5,082 nucleotides of DNA from Fluviibacter sp039805725 (GTDB lineage Bacteria; Pseudomonadota; Gammaproteobacteria; Burkholderiales; Rhodocyclaceae), in assembly GCA_039805725.1 (NCBI GenBank), contig JBDLTT010000047.1:1-5082 (forward strand). The letters are read 5' to 3'. The position numbers were made by a program, and so were the translations under genes. The first letter of the stretch is position 1. Each line of letters begins with the position of its first letter. Below, piece after piece: positions 1 to 5,069 of this stretch. Below the pieces are notes generated by a model. That model ran no database searches. It worked only from the letters and a program-made list of their open reading frames with translations, and had not been told where the DNA came from.

Positions 1-2
1 GC

Positions 3-884
3 CGGGCGCTGATCCTCACGATTGCCATGCACCTGCTACTGGTGCTCTTTCTGGTCATCAGTATCAACTGGAAGAATAGCGAGCCCTCGGCCATGCAGGC
101 CGAGATCTGGACGCCGCAGCAGTTGGCCGCGGCCACCGCAGCCGCCAAAGCCGATGCCAAGCGCGAGGCCCAGACCTATGGCGAACCCTCGCCAGAACCC
201 CCCAAGCCCGAACCGGCACCACCAAAACCCGAGCCGACACCGCCCAAGCCGGAGCCTAAGCCCGAACCAAAACCGGAACCGGTGAAGACACCACCGAAGC
301 CGACGCCTGCCCCCGCCAACCCGAAGGCGGACATCGCCATCAAGCAGGACAAGAAGGCCGAGAAGGATAAGCCGCAGGAAAAGACGCCGGAGAAGAAAGA
401 CACCAAAGACGACAAAAAGAAAACCGACACCAGGAAAAAGGCACAGGATGAGTTCCTGGAAGAACTGAAGCGCGAAGAGCAGAAGGTCGCCGCCCAGAAG
501 CAACAGGCTGCAGCGGCTGAGGCACGTGCGCAACGCGAGGCCGCCATGCGGGCTCAGGCCGGGGCGGAAGCCAAGGCCGCCGGCGCCGAGCGGGCGCGGG
601 GCGATGACCGCAGCTATCTGGCCAAGCTCAAAACCAAGATTCGCGGTAACGTCATCCTGCCACCCAATCTGCAGGGTAATCCGGCTTCGGTCTTCCGCGT
701 CACGCAACTACCCTCCGGTGAGGTCATTGATGTGAAGCTGATCAAGTCCAGCGGCAACCCGCAACTAGACAGCGCCGTCGAACGCGCCATCCGCAAGTCG
801 TCGCCACTCCCCACACCCGAAGGTCGTTCACCGGATCGCATCATCGATATCACCTACCTCCCCTTCGAGAAGCCACCAACATGA
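3..884 (+). CDS. tolA: TolA, inner-membrane energy-transducing protein of the Tol-Pal system (5' end cut off by window edge)
   Basis: TolA couples the TolQ-TolR proton-driven motor in the inner membrane to TolB and Pal at the outer membrane during envelope constriction. The reading frame is open to the window edge (first whole codon at 3), so the Met at 27 is not the start: the hydrophobic anchor begins before it with RALILTIA. Counting from Met27, the anchor runs to about residue 14, followed by an NSEP segment typical of TolA. A proline-rich PKPEP linker covers residues 53-99, a Lys/Glu/Asp-rich stretch 104-140, and an Ala/Gln/Glu helical stretch 141-192. The C-terminal TolA/TonB-type domain spans about 193-285, with SGEVIDVKLIKSSGN and LDSAVERAI. 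Probably only 10-20 N-terminal residues are missing. No cysteine is visible. The stop overlaps the tolB start (ATGA), implying coupled translation. TonB is the alternative name for such an architecture, but the adjoining tolB and pal settle it as TolA. Confidence 0.93.
   Translation, partial: RALILTIAMHLLLVLFLVISINWKNSEPSAMQAEIWTPQQLAAATAAAKADAKREAQTYGEPSPEPPKPEPAPPKPEPTPPKPEPKPEPKPEPVKTPPKPTPAPANPKADIAIKQDKKAEKDKPQEKTPEKKDTKDDKKKTDTRKKAQDEFLEELKREEQKVAAQKQQAAAAEARAQREAAMRAQAGAEAKAAGAERARGDDRSYLAKLKTKIRGNVILPPNLQGNPASVFRVTQLPSGEVIDVKLIKSSGNPQLDSAVERAIRKSSPLPTPEGRSPDRIIDITYLPFEKPPT
198..281 (+). repeat. PKPEP-coding proline-rich repeat in tolA
   Basis: Three successive heptads, PPKPEPA, PPKPEPT and PPKPEPK, are followed by tetrads of PEPK type, all inside tolA (residues 58-85 counted from Met27). 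Synonymous codons vary between copies (ccc/ccg/cca for Pro, aag/aaa for Lys), so the repeat is conserved at protein level rather than being a recent DNA duplication. Such Pro-Lys/Pro-Glu stretches are known from TonB, where they form an extended stiff rod across the periplasm. A similar spacer role in this TolA is inferred. Confidence 0.85.
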
Positions 885-2167
885 TCACCACACTCGCCCG
901 CACACTGCTTGCTATTCTGAGCATGGTTACTATCCTAACCACCCCTGCCTTAGCGCAGCTCAATATCGAGGTGGTCGGCGCCGGCATGCAACGCATATCC
1001 GTGGCCGTGCCCAACTTCGGTGGCGACGAAGCGCTCGGGCGCGAGATCGCCACCACGGTGCGTAACGACCTGACCAGCAGCGGCTTGTTCAAGGTGGTCA
1101 ATACCGATTCACTGGTCGCCGAGGAGAACAGTGCTGTTGACTTCAATGCTTGGCGCACCCGGGGCACGGATGCCCTAGCGACTGCGACTGCAGCACGTCC
1201 CGGTGGGCAAATTGAAGTTCGCATTCGCGTGGCCGATATCATCAAACGCAGCACATTGGGCAACACCACGATCAGTGCCCCCGGTAACAACCCGCGCCTG
1301 GCCGGCCACAAGGTGGCTGATTTCATCTACCTGAAACTGACCGGCCAACCGGGCTACTTCTCGTCACGTATTGCCTACGTCCTCAAGCACGGTACTGGCA
1401 ATGCTGCCCAATATCAGTTAGTTGTTGCCGATGCCGATGGTCAAAACCCGGTGGCTGTTCTCAAGGACAAACAACCGATCATTTCCCCATCTTGGTCGCC
1501 CGATGGCACCAAACTGGCCTATGTCTCATTTGGCAAGAGCAAGCCAATCATTTATGAACAAACGCTCAAAACTGGTCAGCAGCGTGTAATCGCTAACTTT
1601 CGGGGCTCTAATTCGGCGCCTGCTTACGCGCCCGATGGGAGCCGCCTGGTGGTTGCCCTGTCGCGCGAGGGCGGCACCCAGCTTTACAGCATCAACCTGG
1701 CCTCGCTCCAGTCTACCCGCATCACCAATACTTCGGGTATCGACACCGAGCCCGCCTTCTCGGCAGACGGCCAGTGGCTCTACTTTACCTCGGATCGGGG
1801 CGGCAGCCCGCAGATCTACCGCATGCCGGCCAATGGTGGTAGCGCCCAACGCGTGAGTTTTGACGGCAACTACAATGTCACCCCGCGCCCATCACCCGAC
1901 GGCCGGTCTCTCGCCTTTATTACCCGCCGCGATGGTGGCTTCCGCGTTGCCACAATGGATCTAGCCACCAAGCAGGTGACGGTACTAACCGATTCGCAAC
2001 GCGACGAGTCCCCCACGTTTGCCCCGAACGGCCAGATGATTCTCTATGCCACGATCCTGGGGGGCCGCGGCGTGCTGGCGGCTGTATCTGCGGATGGCCA
2101 GGTTCGCCAGAAACTTTCTGCCGTCAGCGGCGACGCGCGGGAACCTGCCTGGGGCCCCAACCGTTAA
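881..2167 (+). CDS. tolB: TolB, periplasmic beta-propeller of the Tol-Pal system
   Basis: TolB is a soluble periplasmic protein that binds Pal through its propeller and TolA through its N-terminus, and so controls when Pal holds peptidoglycan. The 428 residues match the usual family length of about 430. A signal peptide is visible: basic start, hydrophobic core at residues 8-21, and a likely cut after PALA (residue 25), leaving mature QLNIEV. The N-terminal alpha/beta domain runs to about 150, and LTGQPGYFSSRIAYV opens the propeller. Blade motifs of the form (S/A/E)Px(W/F/Y)(S/A)(P/A)(D/N)G recur near residues 202, 246, 290, 334 and 377, with a last partial one at 421 (EPAWGPN), consistent with a six-bladed propeller. 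The start is the ATG inside the tolA stop (ATGA), with a weak purine-rich site at 867-872. All expected regions are present and no frameshift is seen. Confidence 0.96.
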   Translation: MITTLARTLLAILSMVTILTTPALAQLNIEVVGAGMQRISVAVPNFGGDEALGREIATTVRNDLTSSGLFKVVNTDSLVAEENSAVDFNAWRTRGTDALATATAARPGGQIEVRIRVADIIKRSTLGNTTISAPGNNPRLAGHKVADFIYLKLTGQPGYFSSRIAYVLKHGTGNAAQYQLVVADADGQNPVAVLKDKQPIISPSWSPDGTKLAYVSFGKSKPIIYEQTLKTGQQRVIANFRGSNSAPAYAPDGSRLVVALSREGGTQLYSINLASLQSTRITNTSGIDTEPAFSADGQWLYFTSDRGGSPQIYRMPANGGSAQRVSFDGNYNVTPRPSPDGRSLAFITRRDGGFRVATMDLATKQVTVLTDSQRDESPTFAPNGQMILYATILGGRGVLAAVSADGQVRQKLSAVSGDAREPAWGPNR

Positions 2168-2208
2168 ACCCTGGTTAATCCCGCATTAAGACTCGGCATG
2201 GAAAATAC

Positions 2209-2238
2209 TTCAGTCTGAATACCTTGATCGCTTACAAT
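2209..2238 (+). promoter_or_regulatory. Candidate promoter for pal in the tolB-pal gap
   Basis: The 94-base gap between tolB and pal has a good -10 candidate, TACAAT (2233-2238, five of six consensus bases). The best -35 candidate is poor: TTCAGT (2209-2214), 18 bases upstream. The -10 lies inside a perfect short dyad, GCTTA-CAA-TAAGC (2230-2242). A second dyad, TTAAT-CCCGC-ATTAA, sits at 2175-2189. A separate promoter would make sense because Pal is normally far more abundant than TolA or TolB, and because every other junction in this cluster is overlapping or nearly so. The call rests on sequence resemblance only. Confidence 0.35.
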
Positions 2239-2261
2239 AAGCAAAACCTCTGGAGTACCTC

Positions 2262-2786
2262 ATGAACACGATTTCCCGCAAAACTTTTCTTCGCACCCTG
2301 CTGCCGGCTTTGACGGTTGCGCTACTCGCAGCCTGTAGCTCCACGCCGGACAGCTCGGATCTGGCCAGCGTTGATGCCACCGGCACCTCCGGCGTGCCCA
2401 AGCTATCGGCTGCCGCGCTCGCCAAGCTGCGCGATCCGAACAGCCCGCTATCAAAGCGTAGCGTCTATTTCGACTACGACCAGTACGATGTGAAGGGTGA
2501 GTACAAGAACCAGCTGCAGGCACACGCCAAGTTCATCGCCTCAGAGCCGAATGCCCGTGTGCTGATTCAAGGCAACACCGATGACCGCGGTAGCCGTGAA
2601 TACAACCTGGCGCTGGGTCAACGTCGTGCCGATGCCGTCAAGAAGCAACTCGTGCTGATGGGCGCACCGGAATCGCAAATCGAATCGGTGAGCCTGGGTA
2701 AAGAAAAACCGAAGGCACTGGGCGACAACGAAGCGGCTTGGGCCGAAAACCGTCGCGCCGATATGCTCTATAACGGCGAGTACTGA
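2262..2786 (+). CDS. pal: Pal, peptidoglycan-associated outer-membrane lipoprotein
   Basis: Pal anchors the outer membrane to peptidoglycan by binding diaminopimelate-containing stem peptides, and it is released or held by TolB. The 174-residue protein starts with a lipoprotein signal whose lipobox is LAAC, so Cys25 is the expected lipidated residue. Ser26 follows, not Asp, which favours outer-membrane sorting by the Lol rule. A flexible linker runs from 26 to about 65. The OmpA-like domain starts at SVYFDYDQYDV (67-77) and contains the signature NTDDRGSREYN (105-115) and LGQRRA (118-123), ending with the NRRAD motif at 163-167. Asp107 and Arg122 have the 15-residue spacing of the peptidoglycan-binding Asp/Arg pair known in OmpA-family domains. 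GGAG at 2252-2255, six bases before ATG, is a good ribosome site. The TGATG junction couples it to the next gene. Confidence 0.97.
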   Translation: MNTISRKTFLRTLLPALTVALLAACSSTPDSSDLASVDATGTSGVPKLSAAALAKLRDPNSPLSKRSVYFDYDQYDVKGEYKNQLQAHAKFIASEPNARVLIQGNTDDRGSREYNLALGQRRADAVKKQLVLMGAPESQIESVSLGKEKPKALGDNEAAWAENRRADMLYNGEY

Positions 2787-3565
2787 TGACTCGGCTAATG
2801 GCTCGTCATTTCAAATTACCGGCGGCGCTCTGTGCTGCCGGTTTTCTTTGTGCGGCGCTGCCTGCGCAAGCTGGCCTGTTTGACGACGAGGTTGCGCGCA
2901 AACAGATTTCGGATCTGCAGAAATCGACTAGCCAGACGCTGATTGAACAGAATCGACTCTCAGAACAGATGGCCCGCGATGTCGCCGAGCTCCGCGGTCA
3001 GATCGAAGTGCTGACCAACAGCATTAATGATCTCGAAAAACGCCAGAAGGATCTGTATCTCGATCTCGATAACCGCCTACAGGCGATTGAAGCGGGCCGG
3101 GGCAAAAAGGTCGCCGCGCCCATCGTCAGCGATACAGTAAAACCAACCGACAAGACCGCAGACGTCAAAGCAGACAACAGACCGGCCGATGACCCCGCGA
3201 CGATTCTCAAGAGCTATGAAAGCGCCTTGGCGTTGTTCAAGGCGGGCAAGTTCAAGGAGGCTGCGGCCGCGTTCGACAAGTTCGCAAAGACATATCCGGA
3301 CAGCGAACAGGCACCTGCCGCGCAATTCTGGCTAGGTAACAGCTACGATATGCTGGGCGATTGCAAGCAGGTGATCGCCTCGCAACAGAAGCTGCTGGCC
3401 AAGTGGCCAAAAAACAGCCGTGCCCCTGACGCGATGGCCAAAATTGGCCAGTGCCAGGCCGATCTGGGTCAGAAGGCCGAGTCGCAGAAAACCTTTAAGG
3501 AACTGGTGAGCAAGTACCCGGACTCCAAGGCAGCCAGCGCGGCCAAGCAGCAAATTAAAAAGTAG
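2786..3565 (+). CDS. cpoB: CpoB (YbgF), periplasmic coiled-coil/TPR cell-division coordinator
   Basis: CpoB works with the Tol machinery and with PBP1B at the septum, coordinating outer-membrane constriction with wall synthesis. The 259 residues match the family. A signal peptide (residues 1-29) ends in LPAQA before mature GLFDDE. Residues 31-103 form a heptad-rich coiled coil (ISDLQKS, LTNSINDLEKRQ), which trimerises in the E. coli protein. A polar Lys/Asp linker covers 105-137. Three TPR units follow at about 139-172, 177-208 and 213-248, each ending with a YP or WP turn (YPDS, WPKN, YPDS), as typical for this family. The ATG shares its A with the pal stop, implying coupling; an in-frame ATG at 2798 is a less likely start that would shorten only the basic N-region. 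Two cysteines lie in the TPR part (193, 223). An RNA hairpin overlies the signal-peptide codons. Confidence 0.94.
   Translation: MTRLMARHFKLPAALCAAGFLCAALPAQAGLFDDEVARKQISDLQKSTSQTLIEQNRLSEQMARDVAELRGQIEVLTNSINDLEKRQKDLYLDLDNRLQAIEAGRGKKVAAPIVSDTVKPTDKTADVKADNRPADDPATILKSYESALALFKAGKFKEAAAAFDKFAKTYPDSEQAPAAQFWLGNSYDMLGDCKQVIASQQKLLAKWPKNSRAPDAMAKIGQCQADLGQKAESQKTFKELVSKYPDSKAASAAKQQIKK
2818..2849 (+). terminator. Terminator-like hairpin with T-run inside the start of cpoB (possible attenuator)
   Basis: Arms 2818-2826 (ACCGGCGGC) and 2834-2842 (GCTGCCGGT) form a nine-pair stem with one G-U pair and a seven-base loop. It is followed directly by T residues interrupted by one C (2842-2849, TTTTCTTT). 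This is the shape of an intrinsic terminator, 32 bases past the pal stop codon. Because it lies within translated cpoB codons, ribosomes coupled from pal would tend to melt it, so partial termination or polarity is more likely than full stop. It could also protect the pal mRNA 3' end. The codons may equally be explained by the Ala/Gly-rich signal peptide, so confidence is modest. Confidence 0.35.
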
Positions 3566-3571
3566 GTGGTC

Positions 3572-4240
3572 ATGGCGGACGCGACTGACGTGAACCGTGA
3601 GCGCACGGTTCGCCTGACCGAAATCTTTTACTCGTTGCAAGGCGAGGCGGCACGTTCGGGGTTGCCCACAGTCTTTATCCGTCTTACCGGTTGCCCACTG
3701 CGCTGCACCTGGTGCGACACCGAATACGCCTTTACCGGCGGTACGCCTACGGCAATTGCCGACATCCTGACGGAGATTGGCAAGTACCCAACGCGCCATA
3801 TCTGCGTCACCGGAGGCGAGCCCCTGGCACAAAAATCCTGCCTGAACCTGCTCAGCACCTTGTGCGATGCCGGTTACGACGTCTGCCTGGAAACCTCCGG
3901 GGCACTCGACATCACGCCCGTAGACCCGCGGGTTGCCCGCATAATGGATCTCAAAGCACCCGGCTCTGGCGAATGCGACAAAAATCTCATCGCCAATATT
4001 GCAGCACTACGTGCAAATGACGAAGTCAAAATTGTGGTCGCCTCACGCGCCGACTTTGACTGGGCTCAAAACATCATCGCCGACCACCAACTGACCGAGC
4101 GCTGCGACGTCGTGCTGTCACCCGTCGCCGACCAGCAGAATCCGGCTGAATTAGCTGAGTGGATTCTGGCGGCCGGCCTTAATGTCCGCTTTCAGCTACA
4201 ACTGCACAAACTGCTCTGGAAAGATGCTCGTGGCAAATAA
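3572..4240 (+). CDS. queE: QueE, 7-carboxy-7-deazaguanine synthase (radical SAM)
   Basis: QueE converts 6-carboxy-5,6,7,8-tetrahydropterin to 7-carboxy-7-deazaguanine, the ring-contraction step in making preQ0 for queuosine. It is cytosolic and uses a 4Fe-4S cluster, SAM and Mg2+. The EIFYSLQGE motif binds near the substrate end. Cys41, Cys45 and Cys48 form the CxxxCxxC cluster motif (GCPLRCTWCDTEYAF), with TGGEP at 80-84 for SAM. The C-terminal QLHK is characteristic. At 222 residues the length is normal. The start is uncertain: the ATG at 3572 follows an AGGTGG run (3564-3569) that is rather close. A GTG at 3566 would add two residues, and a GTG at 3590 would remove six from an N-terminal arm that looks longer than usual before VRLTEIF. 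The gene lies six bases after cpoB, so it is probably transcribed with the tol genes. Its last 17 bases overlap queC, which acts next in the pathway. Confidence 0.95.
   Translation: MADATDVNRERTVRLTEIFYSLQGEAARSGLPTVFIRLTGCPLRCTWCDTEYAFTGGTPTAIADILTEIGKYPTRHICVTGGEPLAQKSCLNLLSTLCDAGYDVCLETSGALDITPVDPRVARIMDLKAPGSGECDKNLIANIAALRANDEVKIVVASRADFDWAQNIIADHQLTERCDVVLSPVADQQNPAELAEWILAAGLNVRFQLQLHKLLWKDARGK
3590..3613 (+). other. Strong RNA hairpin at the start of the queE coding region
   Basis: Arms 3592-3599 (GAACCGTG) and 3604-3611 (CACGGTTC) are perfect inverted repeats around a four-base loop (AGCG). The stem can be lengthened to ten pairs by T3591-G3612 (wobble) and G3590-C3613. It sits 18 bases into queE counted from the ATG at 3572. 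No T-run follows directly, so it is not a standard terminator. Possible roles are limiting translation starts on queE or marking an mRNA processing or stability boundary between the tol part and the que part. The structure is seen directly; any function is inferred. Confidence 0.5.
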
Positions 4241-4928
4241 CGCGCAACCAACGCCCGCCGTTGTGCTCTTATCTGGCGGCCTGGATTCGGCCACGGTACT
4301 CGCCATCGCCCACAGCCAGGGCTACGAATGCCATGCCATTGCCTTTGATTACGGTCAGCGCCATCGTGCCGAACTGGACGCGTCTCTGCGTCAAGCCAAA
4401 GCTCTGGGTGCCAAATCACACCGCATCGTTCATGTCGACATGAACCAGTTTGGCGGTTCGGCACTCACCGACCTCAGCATCGATGTGCCCGAGGCCAACA
4501 GCCAAGCCGGCATTCCATCGACCTACGTACCGGCACGCAACACCGTCATGCTCTCTCTGGCGCTGGCCTTGGCCGAAACGCTCAATAGCCGCGATATCTT
4601 CATTGGCGTCAACGCTGTCGACTATTCCGGTTACCCGGACTGCCGGCCGGAGTACATCGCCGCCTTCGAACACATGGCCAATCTGGCCACCAAAGCCGGG
4701 GTCGAAGGTACTCATTTCCGAATTCATGCGCCCCTTATTGAGCTCAGCAAAGCCGACATTATTCGGACGGGCACAGCCTTGGGCGTCGACTACAGTCTGA
4801 CCGTGTCGTGCTACCAGGCCAGCCCCGAAGGGGAAGCCTGCGGCCATTGCGACTCCTGCGCCCTACGTGCTGCCGGTTTTGCCGCGGCAGGCGTCCCAGA
4901 CCCAACACGATACCGCGCCAAGGCCTGA
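4224..4928 (+). CDS. queC: QueC, 7-cyano-7-deazaguanine (preQ0) synthase
   Basis: QueC uses ATP and ammonia to turn 7-carboxy-7-deazaguanine, the product of QueE, into preQ0. The 234 residues fit the family (about 220-235). The PP-loop SGGLDS is at 17-22 after the strand AVVLL. FDYGQRH follows at about 41-47 and YVPARN at 101-106. The zinc site near the C-terminus is Cys196, Cys206, Cys209 and Cys212 (SCYQ, then CGHCDSC). The chosen ATG at 4224 has GGAAAG just upstream (4218-4223) and puts the PP-loop at the usual distance from the N-terminus. An in-frame ATG at 4182 would add 14 residues lying wholly over queE codons, which looks unlikely; a GTG at 4230 is also possible. The 17-base overlap with queE suggests coupled translation. 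No terminator is visible after the stop. Confidence 0.96.
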   Translation: MLVANNAQPTPAVVLLSGGLDSATVLAIAHSQGYECHAIAFDYGQRHRAELDASLRQAKALGAKSHRIVHVDMNQFGGSALTDLSIDVPEANSQAGIPSTYVPARNTVMLSLALALAETLNSRDIFIGVNAVDYSGYPDCRPEYIAAFEHMANLATKAGVEGTHFRIHAPLIELSKADIIRTGTALGVDYSLTVSCYQASPEGEACGHCDSCALRAAGFAAAGVPDPTRYRAKA

Positions 4929-4949
4929 CTTGACGCAAACTTGACGGAA
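4928..4949 (+). repeat. Tandem 11-bp direct repeat carrying two TTGACG hexamers
   Basis: ACTTGACGCAA (4928-4938) is followed at once by ACTTGACGGAA (4939-4949), ten of eleven bases identical. The first copy begins with the last base of the queC stop. Each copy holds a TTGACG that resembles a sigma70 -35 box, but only the second is spaced correctly from the -10 at 4965-4970. This looks like a short slippage duplication within the tRNA promoter. Confidence 0.7.
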
Positions 4950-4970
4950 CACCCCCGAAAACGCTAGAAT
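4941..4970 (+). promoter_or_regulatory. Sigma70-type promoter for tRNA-Lys
   Basis: TTGACG (4941-4946, five of six consensus bases) and TAGAAT (4965-4970, five of six) are 18 bases apart. The expected transcription start is near 4976-4978, giving a 5' leader of about 16-18 bases before the mature tRNA at 4994, to be removed by RNase P. The bases after the -10 (TTCGCC) are fairly GC-rich, as in stable-RNA promoters under stringent control, though this is only suggestive. The promoter falls in the only untranslated gap between queC and the tRNA. Confidence 0.65.
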
Positions 4971-4993
4971 TTCGCCTCTTTGTAGTGCCCTGG

Positions 4994-5069
4994 GGGTCGG
5001 TAGCTCAGCCGGTAGAGCAGCGGACTTTTAATCCGTTGGTCGTGGGTTCGAATCCCACCCAACCCACCA
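4994..5069 (+). tRNA. tRNA-Lys (anticodon UUU)
   Basis: This 76-base gene folds into a full cloverleaf with encoded CCA (5067-5069) and A73 at 5066. The D-arm is GCTC/GAGC. The anticodon stem GCGGA/TCCGT (with one G-U pair) holds the loop CTTTTAA, giving anticodon TTT. The T-arm is GTGGG/CCCAC with TTCGAAT. The acceptor strands are GGGTCGG (4994-5000) and CCAACCC (5059-5065). Six of seven pairs match; C5 (4998) faces A68 (5061). The anticodon loop and surrounding bases match bacterial lysine tRNAs, such as the E. coli one. This tRNA lacks a G34 and so is not modified with queuosine despite its que neighbours. The gene appears functional apart from the mismatch. Confidence 0.96.

Noticed and set aside
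36..707. Long open frame on the minus strand opposite tolA
   Set aside because: It is the complement of the repetitive Lys/Glu/Pro coding of tolA. Its protein is a Gly/Leu/Phe/Arg low-complexity run with no recognisable domain, and the plus strand is clearly coding.
850..1326. Minus-strand open frame opposite the tolB start
   Set aside because: It lies wholly opposite conserved TolB signal peptide and N-terminal domain codons, with no family resemblance.
3396..3450. Four TGGCCA hexamers in 55 bases, two of them forming the inverted repeat TGGCCAA-AA-TTGGCCA
   Set aside because: They encode ordinary TPR residues (LAK, KWPK, MAK, IGQ) with preferred codons. The inner pair has almost no loop and no T-run; probably chance.
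3332..3832. Minus-strand open frame across cpoB and queE
   Set aside because: It runs against two well-supported genes, including the conserved QueE cluster motif, and resembles nothing known.
4823..4833. CCCC-GAA-GGGG mini-hairpin near the end of queC
   Set aside because: It has only four pairs, is within the conserved zinc-site region and has no T-run, so it is not a terminator.
4416..4847. Minus-strand open frame opposite queC
   Set aside because: It covers conserved QueC motifs on the other strand and has no domain signature; GC-rich shadow frame.
4929..4993. Search for a terminator, CRISPR repeat, riboswitch or attachment site between queC and the tRNA
   Set aside because: Only the promoter and its tandem repeat are visible. 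There is no repeat of the tRNA 3' end inside the window, so there is no sign of an integrated element.
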